Assembly: GCA_036320915.1 (NCBI GenBank)
Contig: JAXBDG010000002.1
Location: 248,001 to 312,000, forward strand
From: Linnemannia elongata
Lineage: Eukaryota > Mortierellomycota > Mortierellomycetes > Mortierellales > Mortierellaceae
DNA: 64,000 nucleotides
Reading direction: 5' to 3'
Positions 33,601 to 46,352 of this stretch are shown here, piece after piece. The notes beneath the pieces are model-generated. The model saw only the letters and a list, made by a program, of their open reading frames with translations, did no database searches and was not told the DNA's origin. Each line of letters starts with the position of its first letter. The stretch's first letter is position 1. The position numbers and the translations under genes were made by a program.

Positions 33601-36600
33601 CATTCGAGCCGACTGGGCCACGAGGAGACGAAGGCGGTGAAGGGGAGTGTGCGCGCTCAGGGTACGAAGGTTGGGCGACCAAGGCAGCCGCCGCAGCCGC
33701 CGCAGCCGTTGCTCGTTGTCTCTCCTCTGGTGTGATCTTGGCGGTGGACGATGAAAAGGAGGCGAGTCGCTGACGAATGCTCATTCCTGATGGCGCCGAT
33801 GTTGCCAGCGTAGAAGACGACGTCGAACCGTTACTTGAGGGTAATGAGGACGATGATCCATGAGCTGATCCGCCTCCGTGGTTCGACTTCCAAATAGGCT
33901 GGAAGAAGCTGGCAGGGATGGCGGGAATTTGAGGTCGATTCTCTTCTGATGATGATACAGGACTCTTCGTGGATCCACCATTACCGTTCACCGAAGGGTC
34001 TGCAAAGGCTTCAGCGGTCGAGTAAGATCGTCCATTGATTTTCTTTGGCACCTTGGCGGTGTTCTGAACAACGGGCGTCTTGTTCAAGACAGTTCCTGAA
34101 GCACTCTCAGAGATCCAAGTCATGAATCCACCCTTCTTATGAGGAGTCGAAGGGGTGTCTGGATCCAGATGCTGGCTGATGCTGTGGTTGTGGTGAGGGT
34201 CGAGTACTGAGAGCTGGTCAGACGAGGCGGCAGCGCGGGCAGCCACCGAATGGGTTGTCGACTGTCCATTCTCAATAGCCAGTGAACTCGTACTGGCTGA
34301 CTTGTACGACACCGCGCTCAGAGGGGAGTGAGTCGTAGGGTGCTGCAGAAGGTGTGGATAGGGATGTGCTGGCGGGGCAGGTAATGGTTTGGGTGAAGCA
34401 TATGTTATGCCAGAGTTGGTCGAAGAAGAAGGCGATTCTGTAAACGCCTTGGGTGGGATAGGCGATGGAGGATAGGGTGACGCATGTCCAGAGTGATGAT
34501 CGACATCGCTTCCTGTACTGCTGAAGAATCGATCCTTGAGAGAATGGAGAATTCCTTTGCTTTTCCGACGGGGTCTTTCGACATGTATCGTTGGTCCATC
34601 CCGCTCTGTCAATTCCCAGGATGAATGTGGTGTTGACGAAGTCGAGACAGAAACTCCGCTATCCTGCACCGGTCTCTCAGGCTTGACTTGACCTGCTCCT
34701 GTTGCTCCCGAGAGAGCCTCGGCGGAAATGGGAGGCAACTCCTTCATGTCAAAAGGATGGACGTTGTTGGACTGGACCTCAACGAGACGGCTCTTCTCCT
34801 CCTCCAAGTGCTGCTTCTCCACCTTGAGCAGTTCAGCCTCTAGCTTGTACTTGTCCACCAATTCCTTCAGCTCCACAGTCTGACGTTGTAGTTCCGAGTT
34901 TTCCTGCTCTTGTTGCTGCTGCTGTTGTTGTTGTTGCTGCTGCTGTTCCTGTTGTAGCTGATGCAGTTGGTGAGGATGAATAGGGTATGTTTGTTGTTGT
35001 ATGCTGATCTGAGGAAGCAATAAGTTGACCTGACTTGACGTCGGACTAGGATCAGACATAGGACGGGGTGACTTCTTGCCATTCTCTCCCATCATCGCCA
35101 GCGCACCGTTGGGAATCCCGCCAGTCGACCCAACTCCAGTCAAAGTAGCCGTCTCGACCAAAGCAATGCTTTGCTCCCACTCCAGAGACGTTCCATTGTC
35201 GATCGCTCGCTGCTTTACTTGTTCCAAGAGAAGACACCAGAGACCGTATCCTGGATCGCATGACTGGGCGGGAACCGACTTTGAAAAGATCTCGGGGTCG
35301 AGACCAATCTTCTCGAGAACCATGAGAAGTCTTTGTTCGAAGGAGTTGGCTGGGAAAGAGTTTGATCCTGATCCTCCTATCCGTGCGCCTGCCGATCCAT
35401 TGCCGTCCATAGCACCTGCAGACTCGAAACGTGGAAAACTCTTGTTCACCATGGGCGAGGGCGACGGCAGAGGTGATGAGATGGGCGAAGGTACTGGAGG
35501 TCCCCCCGGTGAAGAGGCCCTTAGCATATCGCCCAGAGGGTTAAATGTATAAGGCGACTGGTTACCCCAGGTGCCATACGGGTACTGTGCCAAGGGTGAA
35601 GGGAACTGGGGTGACCCTGATGCTGAGTAAATATCGCCAGGCCGTTGACTGGCAACTGGGTGAATCTCGCGTTTCGTCAAGGATCCTTGGCGACCGTGTC
35701 CTGTATATGCGTCATGTTGCTCCATCGATAGCTTCCCGTCGCCCTCACCTGCTGCACCGCTGCCCCCGCCTTCCTCGTCGTCGTCTGAACGGGGCATCCA
35801 CCAGGAGTGAGCCAAGATTTGCTCAATTGTGAACCGCTCCTTAGGATCCTCCTTCAATATACTCTGAATCAAATCCTGAGCGTCTATTACGGACAAAGGG
35901 GGGTTCAAAAAAGAGGCGTCAGGCAGGGGAAGGGTGGACGGGAGGGGGGTAAACAGATATTGACCATTTTTCATTTCGTACGGGAATCGCCTAATAAAAA
36001 ATCCAGGGGTACACTGACAATAACAAGGCATGAAGGGGTTGTTTCGTTACCTTTGCAAAAGAGCTCGTTAGGCATTTCATAATCGAGGTCCACGATTTTG
36101 TCCTGGACCACGGTTTCATTATCATCATCAAATGGCAGGTAACCTGCCAGAAGCGTGTAGAGAATGACGCCCAAGGACCAAATATCAGCCTCTATTGTCA
36201 GGGTAACCACATAGGGAAGAAGGAAAAATGAGAGCAGATTTAAGAAGTGAGCATAATCAGCAACAACAATTAGCATAAGTGGGGTGGGGTGGGGCAAAAG
36301 AAAAGAGAGTAAGGGTCCGCATTGGATGAAACGAGATGGGAGAGGGCAGGAAGATAGGGAGAGAGAACCCAAGAGAGGAGAGGGAGGAAGAGAGCATGCA
36401 ATGGCATTCCATCCCGTTTCGTTTTTGTCGCAGCCAGGTTATCAACATCATTCTCATCCTCTTGACAGTAAAGGACGACTCCAGAAGAATTCGTTATTTT
36501 TGAGCTCCTGTTCTCTGTCCTCTGTTCGTCTCTGTGTCCACTTCTCATTGGAACGCGCGTGCTGTTGCTTTACCTGGTCCGGAGTACTTTTTGCCAACAA

Positions 36601-37924
36601 TGATCTCTGGGGCCGTATAGGCTGCAGAGCCGCAGTAGGACTCGAGCAGCTTCTTGGACTCGCACTCCCTTGTGAACCCAAAGTCGATGAGCTTGATGTT
36701 GTTCTGGCTGTCCAGCAGAATGTTCTCAAGCTTGAGGTCTCGATGGACAATCTTGCGAGAATGACAGTATTGGATCGCTAGACAGATTTGCCGGAACCAC
36801 CGCTTTGCAAGCGAGGGTTTACACCGACCATCTCGGATAAGGGCCTCGAGGAGCTCTCCCTTGGGACAGTACTCTGTCACCAGGTAGATCTTGGATTCTG
36901 TGGTGAGGACCTCATGTAGGTGGGCGATATAGGGATGTGTCAGACAGCGCCAGTGGTAGATCTCCCGGGTGATAATGGCTGCATGGGACTTGGCCACGAT
37001 CTTAACTGCAACCTGCTGTCCTGTTAATGCATGCGTTGCTAGCTTGACCTTGCCATAGGTGCCTAGTGGATATACAGCCGAGGGAGAGCATGTTTTTAAT
37101 GCGAGTTGGGTTAGTGATTTGGTATGCATGTACGAGAGTGAAGATGCGGATAGGGGTTCGATGACAGTGAGCACACATCGCCATGCTCTCTCTCTCTCTC
37201 TCACACACACTCTCTCTCTCTTTTCGCTTGGGTGTTGGCTCACGTCTTTTTCCAATTCTTCTTTTTGTTAACCGATGGATGAGATGGTGTGCAGGGAATA
37301 TGAGAGGCCCAAAAGAGATGAAAAGCTCACTGCAAATGCCGGATCCTCGTCACTCGTTCTCCTTTTGCTGTTTGTGGCATAAGGTATGACTTTTTCTATG
37401 TACCTTCCCAGCCTCGTTTTCTGTCAACTTTACCCTGTTTTTTTTTTTTTTGCTCGTTGTTTTTCCTTCTTTTGCTCAGAGCCACTCTTATCCGACATGT
37501 GCTTTAAGGTCTCTCTTGAGAGTGGGCAAGCAAGTTGTCACTGAGATTGCATATTTCATGTTGTGTACACGGACACTCAACTCTGTTTTTTTTCCCTCAT
37601 TGTATTCCTTTTTCCCTCGCTTTCTGTCGTGTCTCTTTTTTTCCTTATCCTGTGTCGCCATCGTCTGTTGATGCTGTTGAAGTTGATGTCGTACAGCCGA
37701 TAACCAATCCCAATTATGCAAAAAATGCAATTGTCGAGAGCAACAGCATCAGAAAAGAAGATAGTGAAGGAAAGAACGATAGGATAGGACGTCGCAAGCC
37801 ATGACAATGAAGGGAATGCTTGTTCGTTACCTTGACCGATCAATTGACCGAGATGGTAGTTGCCAACGGTCTTGACCTGGTTCGACTGGAGATCCTTGAA
37901 GAGGTCATTTAAGTCTGCTGCAAG
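30677..37924 (-). CDS. CAMK-type Ser/Thr protein kinase with a very long disordered C-terminal tail (5' end unresolved)
   Basis: Minus-strand exons 37924-37831, 37062-36574, 36191-36051 and 35883-30677 (stop TAA) give at least 1976 aa; an upstream exon with the start codon was not found. The kinase has GNYHLGQLIGQGTYGKV, VAVKIV, IVHRDLKLEN, LIDFGF, AAYTAPEI, DIWSLGVILYTLLAGYLPF and ends near ILAHSWW, so it should be active. The acceptor at 35884 (TAATAG/AC) gives NELFCKDAQDLIQ, fitting kinases better than the longer open frame upstream. The tail of about 1700 residues is Ser/Pro/Ala-rich with a conserved block (NSFEQRLLMVLEKIGLDPE), a poly-Gln run (around 34910-34950) and a coiled coil after it. 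It resembles Snf1/Kin-type CAMKL kinases of fungi; the exact orthologue is not assigned. Intron 37063-37830 holds CT/CA repeats. Confidence 0.85.
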
Positions 37925-39587
37925 CTATTGATAAAGATGACAAAGCATGCGAGTCAATTGAAAGGAGCTGGGCTATTTTTTTTTCTTTGTTTTTACACTC
38001 CTTTGAATTGTGTTCGATCCCCTATCCCTATCCAGCTCCTGGTGTTGAGTTTTCTTCCTCGTGTTAAGAAAGCGTGCGTGCTTGCGTGTCTGTGTCTGTT
38101 TTGCAAGAGATATATGAAAACAACGAGTCGAGTTGAGCGAGAGAACTATCCCTGCTGTTGTTGTTTGTTGCTAGCGTTGTTTTTTATTATCCTCCTCGTT
38201 CCTTTGTTGATTTGTGGTCAAAAGGGGAGTATAACAATATAACAATGAGAAAGAAAAAAAGGGGGGGGGGGGGGGGGGCCAACATGTCGACCTGGCCAAC
38301 AACACAAAAGAACGAACAATGGATACGAACGTCCAGTCAAGACAATTGCTCCTGAGTACAACACAACAAAGACAACAATAGAGGCGACTAAACTACAAGG
38401 CAGAGTTTGCTTTGCTGCAATAGTCTGTTGCTGTCGTCATGCTTATCATTCAAAAAGGGTATAGAGAGAACAAGAGAGAAAGGGAAGGGATCGAATGCCT
38501 GGACAAAGACAGAGGATGTGTGTACTAAAGTGGTTGTATAGCTGTTTTCCTTTTCGTGTACTGGTGTCGATAGTGTATTGATCGCTGTCCGTTGCCACTG
38601 AACGAAAGGCTTGTTGAGGTTTGTTATTAGATTGGACTCGATAAGTTGCACGTTCGTGTAAGGATGGTTGTGTGGCAGTTTGCTATCCGTTGCCGCCCCA
38701 GTACAAAGCGCTTGTTCAAGTCGGTTGGGTCCTCTGGTTGGTTGGTTCGTCACTCTTCAATATAGAGGAGATCCCTGTGTTAAAGAAGTAAAAAAAAGGC
38801 ACCAATAACGAGAGTCGGGGGCGGATAGGAATAGGGTGTGCGGGGATATTAAAAAAGAAGGGGAGAAGTCGTTGCATGTTGTACCTTGGCCCTTTGGTTC
38901 CTTGCTGCTGGTCTGTTTGAACCCATCTCGTTCGTTCAAGTCAACTTTGCAATCGCTCTCTTGTTTTGTTGTTTTCTGTTGTGTCAGTTTTCGGTTAAGA
39001 AACGAGAGGCGAGTGCTTGTTTTAAGGATGAGCAGCAACACTTTTGAATAGTAGGGGATGGTTGGCTGGTTTGTTTGTTGGTTGGTTGGTTGGTTGGTTG
39101 GTGAGAGTGGTGGTTGGCTCCCCTGTGTGTCGTGGTAGCGTATCGTTGATAGGTCGGTCGTATTATGATATGTCGTTAAAAGTAAGAGGAGAAAGAAAGA
39201 AAAAGACAAAAGGCGAGGCAAGGAGAAGGGTATGTTGGTCTTGTCAGTCTTGAATAGATGTGGGTGGGGTCGTGAGTTGGGAAGAAGAGAAAGAGAGAGA
39301 GAGGGAGAGAGAGAGGTGTGATTAGCGGGGGGAGGGTATGGATGAGGGTAAGGTAATTAAGAAACAAATGAGAGCGGAAGGAGGGGAAGATGATGGCGGA
39401 GTGAAGGAAAGGGAATTAAAAGGGAACAAGAGGCGAGGAGAAGAGGAGAAGAGGGAAGGAGAGGGAGAATGGGGTAATGGAAGAAGGGAGGAAGAGAGGA
39501 AGGAAGGAAAAGGGAAGGGAAGAGGAAGAGAAGAGGAAGTGACAAGAAAAGGAGGGAAAAGGGGAAAAGTAAAAAAAGATACATAAG

Positions 39588-39618
<31 letters not shown>

Positions 39619-39780
39619 AAAAGGGTGCAGACGCGGAGGATGATAGAGTGAGAATGAGAAAAATAAAGGAAGAGCGAGAAGGACGCTATCATGCACAACA
39701 CTGACAGAGAGAGAGAGAGACGGGGAAGAAGAAAAGAGCCAAATCCACAATCGTTCGATGGAAGGGAGGAGTGACAGATA

Positions 39781-39822
<42 letters not shown>

Positions 39823-40576
39823 AAGAGGAATAAGCTGCTGAGGAAGGATGGTTCATGTAGGGGTATTTGGAACTGTGGTACATGGAGCTGCACAGAATAG
39901 GGGCTGATGACGATGGGGATGAAAATGGTGATGACGATGATGCTTCTTGTCTCCCTCTCTCTCTCTCTCTCTCTCTCTTGCGGGAAGGAAGAGAACAGAG
40001 AACAGAGCTTAAAAAACATAAAAGAGTCAAAAGCGAACAGATCGAAGCAAAAAAGTATGTTCTCTACACTTGTATACATACATACACACACACACAAAAG
40101 AAGATATCAAACAAAGAAGAAGACTAGGATAAGTAACAGGTTACAGGTCCACCTGAGAAGAGGGGTGGTACAGAGAGAAACAGGACAGAGTGCAGCGAGA
40201 CATGGACCCAGACGAGGCAGAGAGGAAAAAAAAGGTCATGTTCGCTGTGCGAAAATTAAATAATAATCGCATGGGAAGGGAAGAGAGGTGTAGTGAGAGA
40301 TGGGTTTGATTGCTCAGTCATCGAAAATAAAGGCATTTCATGTGTTGTTGCAGTAGTAATAGTAAATAGGAGTAGCGTGGTGCATGTATACTGACTGTCC
40401 CAGACAGGTTGCCCTAACGGACAATAACAACAAAAACAAAATACAAAAACAATCGGTCACTCTCTCTGACTACTGCCCGAAAGGGATATCCTTCAGTTGT
40501 TTACTTTTTGTTGACCATACAGACACTTACATACATACTTACATACATACATACAGCATGGTCTATTCTTGGCACC

Positions 40577-40607
<31 letters not shown>

Positions 40608-41045
40608 AACTAACTTCCTTGCTAGCCCCATAAGAGAGGAACAAAAAGTGCGGCTGTGTTTGTGGCCATCCAACACAACAGCGATAATTAGTTTTGTTTG
40701 AGAGCACTTTTGATTGATTGATCACCGTCTGTTACCTTGTGCCTAGTGTAAAGAGAAAAGAGACACACCTCCTTGTGCCTGAAATCCAAAACCACATCTC
40801 TCCTTGGTTTGACTGACTAGTTGACTGGGTGGTGTGTCAAGGCAACAACCACTCTCTCTTCTTCACTCTCTCTCTCTCTCTCTCTCATATCTCTCTCTCT
40901 CTCTCTCTCTCATATCTCTCTCTCACTCTCTCTCTCTCATATATCAAACGTATGAACACACTTACAGTACTATCACTTACACGGATCGCACTCCCGAGCC
41001 AACGATCACCGATTCTTCTACGCCACCGCTTCATATTTCACTAAT

Positions 41046-41118
<73 letters not shown>

Positions 41119-41535
41119 GTCCTGTTGCCGTTTATTTCCCTCGGCACTCATGCCTTGTCTATTCCTCCCTTCCTTCTTTCTCCTTTCTTCCTTTTCTACT
41201 TTTACTTCTACTTCCTCCTTCCTAATTCTTGCTCCTCCTCGACCTGGTTGTTGACACGCCATCCATCCACAATCTAATTCTCCTTCTCTCCCTCTCTTGT
41301 GGAACATAGTACTACACACACTGCACCAAAGAAAATAATAACCAACGCCCTACCTTATCTTCTACTCTTCAACACAGCCTATCTTCTCCTCCTTCTTCTT
41401 TCTCCACTCTAACGCCTTTCTTCCTCCCCTGTACACTCTCATCATCACACTCACCTCTCATCCAATTCGCCTTCTTCGTCACCTTGTACATTACACCTCC
41501 CATTCACATTCACATCCTCATTCACAACCACCTGA
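37925..41535. other. Long low-complexity divergent intergenic region
   Basis: Lies between the minus-strand kinase and the plus-strand arrestin, so it must hold both promoters and the missing kinase 5' exon. It is rich in simple sequence: G18 at 38261-38278, GGTT repeats near 39075-39100, A run 39591-39614, (GA)n 39785-39820, (CT)n 39955-39978, ACATACAT repeats near 40530-40555, and (CT)n in 40865-40940 and 41052-41116. Open frames here are products of these repeats. No RNA gene was recognised. Confidence 0.65.
41052..41116. repeat. (CT)n microsatellite, about 65 bp
   Basis: Near-perfect CT dinucleotide run in the leader region of the arrestin gene, about 420 bp before its ATG. Shorter CT runs precede it at 40865-40940. 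Confidence 0.95.
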
Positions 41536-44240
41536 ATGAAGAAGCTGTTCATCGACCTCGACGAAGACGCCATCAAGGCAACACCCTTCCGTCCAGGAGA
41601 CACCTTCACCGGTCAGTCCTTTTCGTTTTCAATTGCCCCTTCTATCACAAACAACAACGACAACAACAACAACATAGGAGACTGACAGAACGTCGATTGG
41701 ATCGCCTCCATCAATAGGTAAAGTCAACTTCAACACAAGCGCTAGTCTAAGATACACCTGTATCAAGGTCAGGTTCGTCGGACTGGTCTCGACCAAGGTC
41801 GCCAAGTCTATTGAAGAGGTCTATGTCCTCAATCAACAGACCGTCCTCCTCGGCAACCCCAACAACGCCACCATCTCTGTTCTCGAAGAGGGCAAGCACA
41901 GCTGGCCTTTTCATTTCACTGTTCCCCTGCAGCATCTCCCTTCCTCCGGCAAGGTAACCAATACTCCACTTTTTTTATTTCGTCTCTTGCTCATTCTTTG
42001 TTTTTGTTAGTTTACCAAGCTGTGTTATGAATATGAAACTTGTTGTTCCCAGTCGTGAACAATTATAATTCAATTGGCGCCAACCAAACAAAGAAGGCAC
42101 CTGACCGCTAACGACCTGTTCTCGTTTTTATGCTAAAGTATCGCCATGGAACGGTAAGGTACACCTTGACCGCAATCGTGACCTCGACAAAGTTCCTCGG
42201 CGGCGTACAGGACATTAAATTCAACAAAAACATCGATCTTGTGGATCACGTCCACGACTCAAACTACTCCAACGCCGTCTCCATCGTCGGTTCAAGTAAC
42301 ACAAAACTGTACACCAACAACGACCGACACCTTGCCACTGCTGCTGTCTCTATCCCCAGATCTGCCTATCGACCAGGTCAGGTCCTTACACTGTCTGTCG
42401 ACCTAGCTCATCCTCAAAAGATCCGTCGGGACCCAGGTTGCTGGATCCAATTGATCCGCAAGGAGTCGTACTCCGCTAAAGAGTACGTCTCGTATTAATG
42501 CCATCTGCTCACCTTTACATTCCTTGGTATCTGTGCGAACGACTAACCAGCTCCATCCCTCATGATAGGCAAATGAGAGAGTACAGCCATATTGTCGCGG
42601 CTTCAGCACACGCTATCAAGATCGAGTCGGGATCCCACACAGGAAAGATTCTCGCCGAAATCACCCTACCCGTCGACGCAACTCCAACGATGGACACCAC
42701 CAAGATCATCTCGATCCAATATCACATCCTATTCCTCTTCGACATGAGATCTCAGACAGGATTCTTTGAGCGCAAGTCAAAAAAGACGGTCAATCAAAAA
42801 CTGCGGAAAAAGATCCTCGACTCACCCGGAGGGTTTGAGGTAGACCTCCCCATCATCATGGACATTGTTGCAGAGTCTCGCCCCCCGCTGGAGATGCCAA
42901 TGGAATATCAAGCACTGGTCGCGGAGGAGACAAGACAGCGCGACTCGTTCTACAGTAACCCCTATGACTCCATTGTTGTCTCGACCAGCCAACTCGCCAT
43001 TACTCCAACCCCAGCTCCATCCGTCCAGGATTACTTTTCTTCGCCTGTCCTTTCGGCATCAGGATCGCCATCCTTATTCCCGACATCTTCACCCTCCCCA
43101 TCATTATACCCGATCTCTTCGCCTTCGCAATCATCCTTTCCAGTCTCGTCACCTTCGACGCCGTCTCCAGCAGTTACAAGGATACAGGACCCATTTAGTG
43201 CTTCGTCAAAGGCTGCCTACATCCCTCAGACGCAATACGTGCGCACTGTGCCTCCGCGTTACAGCACACTCTTGCCATCTTTTAAACCCAGAGGAGGCGA
43301 GACGTCTCAAGGATCAAGTTCAATGGCAAGCGAGCCATCGTCATCAAGAAGCCACACACTTCCTATCCATCTCCCTTACTCTTCGTCTTCCTCGTCCTCT
43401 TCTTCTTCGCCATTCAGGACGAGCGCAAATCCGATTACGGAAAATGATGTATTCTTCAAGCCTCTCCCGAAAATCCCATCACCCACAAACAACACCCTTT
43501 CGCCATCCTCTTCAACAGAGCAATATCAACAGCAGGCATTATCGTCAACGTCATCGTTTACCCTCAATGGCTCTACTGTGGAGCATACAACTATGACCAA
43601 CGCCTCAAGAGTTCCAAGATCAGTCAGTACCTTGAGTAGCAACCCACAATCACCACCGCCAGCACATCCTGGTCATACTGAAAGAAGCAACGGCAGTTCT
43701 TACGGATACTACCCAGAAAAGTCAGCACCACTGCCGGATAACTCTCTCTATTTTTCTCGACCCGCGGCAGCTCCTGTGCAGCAGAATGCAACTGCACCAA
43801 ACGCAGTGGATCTAGGAGTTGGCCCCATGTCACCACCGTCATCGTTTACATACGTCGCACCTCCTTCAGTAGCATCACCCGCACCTTCGTTCTCCAATGT
43901 TGGTTCTTCAACCTCGACTTCAAGTATGAACCATGACTATAGAACATATATTTCTCCACCACCGCAGCAGGGAACGACAGGATACCAGTCAATACCACCC
44001 CAGCCAACATCATTCCGATATAATCCTATGGCTTCTGCCTCTGCACCGCGTCTCTATTCACCGGATTACAGTCAGGCAACTGAGCCGGTACCTGTGATAC
44101 CCTTGAGTGCATCCTCTATCCCCTTGGCTCCCCCCATGCCCCAACGTCCATCGGCAGACGCGGGTCAGTCTGACCAGTTCCGCCGCTACAAGTTGACAGG
44201 CCACCCAAGCCCTCAGCCTGTACCTTCTTACATGCATTGA
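41536..44240 (+). CDS. Alpha-arrestin (ART-type) trafficking adaptor
   Basis: Exons 41536-41611, 41718-41953, 42139-42482 and 42569-44240 (stop TGA) give 775 aa. The first 270 residues have arrestin N and C domain features: FRPGDTFTGKVNF, CIKVRFVGL, EGKHSWPFHFTVP, LPSSGKYRHGTVRYTLTA, then AYRPGQVLTLSVD and QMREYSHIV. The remaining 500 residues are Ser/Pro-rich and probably disordered. A PPRY motif near residue 375 fits the PPxY that recruits Rsp5/Nedd4 ubiquitin ligases in this family. Alpha-arrestins direct ubiquitination and endocytosis of plasma membrane transporters. Which transporter is targeted cannot be told. Confidence 0.9.
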
Positions 44241-44652
44241 GACCCTAGTATTCTAATAAACCTCGATGTCAGTGCTATTCGCCACCAGTATAGAACGAAG
44301 GAAGGAGGAAGCTTCTGGTGATCGCATGGGCTGCATTCACCCTGTTACTTTCCCACGGGTGGCAATTTCTTTTTTGAAAAAAAGAGCGTGCGAAAAGAAG
44401 ACAAGGCGTTTGCTCTGTACTTCCTCCCCCACACTCCAGCCTCGCGGACCTTGTACTTTTTTCTTTCTCACACCCCCTCCTCTTTTTTTTCTTATTCATC
44501 ATCCCATTCCTCACAACTTTACTCTACTTTTCTCGACTCCTCTCACTCTCTCTCTTTTTCTCTTGCCATCACACATACCCCGTTCTCGTACCCCTTACTC
44601 ACATCCATCACACTCTCTTACTCATACACGAAACCTAATCACATATAAACAC

Positions 44653-46352
44653 ATGTCCACCACACTCTTAAAATCCACCCGCCTGGCCTCATCCCTCTCC
44701 TCCATCTCCCGCACCTTCCTCCACCAAGGCGCACCCATCAAGGTACCTTATCTATGTATCTCTCATACTCATGCAATAGCTCATTGGTACGGTAATACAC
44801 CTCAAGATTTATAGCACCGACTTATTTATCTGTCGTATGTAACAAATAGCACTTGCACACGTCGTGGAAGACTCACTACGCAGCATCGGGCTCGCCCCCT
44901 CCAGCAGAAGGGTTTCTTCCCGGAGTTGCCAATTCTCAATTGATCAAGCATACCCACCACGATGCCCTCCGCAACCCTGAACTCGCCGGTGTCGCCAACG
45001 GTAATTGCCTGTGTTTTAACTAACCACACTGCTTCTGCCCTGAGGCGTATGACTAATGCCGTTCTACTTCTTTTTATTTAATAGGAGAGACAAAGAAGAT
45101 GAACACCTTCCAGGCTATCAACGACGCGATGAGCATTGCCCTGGCGACTGACGACACCGCTTGCGTCTTTGGCGAGGATGTTGGTTTTGGAGGAGTCTTC
45201 CGTTGCACCATGGGTCTCGCCGAGATGTTTGGTAAGCCTAGCTTTCCGATATTGTTTGACTGTCGACTCATCATGCAGATGTGATGACTGATACCACTGT
45301 TCCTTTTTCAATGGTGAATAGGTCGCGATAGGGTGTTCAACACCCCGTTATCGGAGCAGGGAATTGCTGGATTCGGTATTGGTATGGCCGCCATGGGATC
45401 GACCGCTATTGCTGAGATCCAGTTTGCCGACTATATCTTTCCTGCCTTTGACCAGGTAAAATGCCCGAACGAGAGTACTGGACCGCAAAAACAAGAAGTC
45501 GTTGTTTTTTGTGCACTAATTGCATTTTCCATCTCTTATATTAGATTGTAAATGAGGCGGCAAAGTACCGCTACAGATCGGGAGGAGAGTTCAATGTGGG
45601 CGGTTTGTGTATCAGGACACCCTGTGGAGCGGTTGGACATGGTGGCCATTACCACTCTCAGAGCCCCGAAGCTTACTTCGCTCACACCCCTGGTATCAAG
45701 GTTGTTGTTCCCCGCAGCCCTATCCAAGCCAAGGGTCTCCTCTTAGCTTCAATCCGTGATCGTAACCCTACTATCTTCATGGAGCCCAAGATTCTCTACC
45801 GTGCTGCTGGTATGGTCTTTTTCGTGTTCATGGAGTGGCACGATGAAGGTGTATTAACGGAAAAAAAATGTCTATTCTAACCACTATTCTCTAACGTTCA
45901 TAACACAAATAGTTGAGATGGTACCTGTGGGAGACTACGAGTTGCCATTGGGCAAAGCCGAGATCCTGACACAGGGCAAGGACCTTACAATCATCGGCTG
46001 GGGTGCACAATTATACGTCCTCGAAAATGCCATCCAACTCGCCAAAACCAAAATGCCCGGCCTCTCTGTCGAACTGATCGATCTCCGCTCCATCCTCCCT
46101 TGGGACGTCGAAACCGTCTGCAACTCTGTCAACAAGACGGGTCGTCTCCTTATTGCTCATGAGGCTCCCAAGACTCAGGGGTTTGCCGCCGAGATTGCGA
46201 GCACAGTGATGGAAAGATGCTTTTTGAGGCTCGAGGCGCCAATTCAGAGGTTGTGCTCCTTTGATACTCCATTCCCGCTTGTGTTTGAGAAGTTTCATGT
46301 GCCGGATATGATTCGGTGTGCGGAGGGTATTGAGCGTGCCATGAAGTTTTAG
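44653..46352 (+). CDS. Branched-chain 2-oxo acid dehydrogenase E1 component, beta subunit
   Basis: Six exons: 44653-44742, 44850-45000, 45085-45231, 45322-45455, 45545-45809 and 45913-46352 (stop TAG), 408 aa. With the alpha subunit it forms the thiamine-diphosphate E1 of the mitochondrial complex that decarboxylates keto acids from Leu, Ile and Val. Exon 1 codes a Ser/Arg/Leu-rich peptide without acidic residues, a typical mitochondrial presequence. Conserved blocks are [77 protein letters not shown] and [10 protein letters not shown]. The [11 protein letters not shown] segment and the FGGVFR block fit the branched-chain rather than the pyruvate enzyme. Confidence 0.93.

Noticed and set aside
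35884..36031. Extension of the long kinase exon upstream (residues beginning MPCYCQCTPGF)
   Set aside because: Joining there either breaks the frame or inserts residues in the middle of a conserved helix. The acceptor at 35884 gives a standard kinase sequence.
40834..41277. Ser/Leu-rich ORFs over CT repeats
   Set aside because: Dinucleotide repeats read as Ser-Leu or Arg-Glu in any frame. The same reasoning removes the long frames at 9000-9400, 13540-13780, 16716-17457 and 39320-40100.
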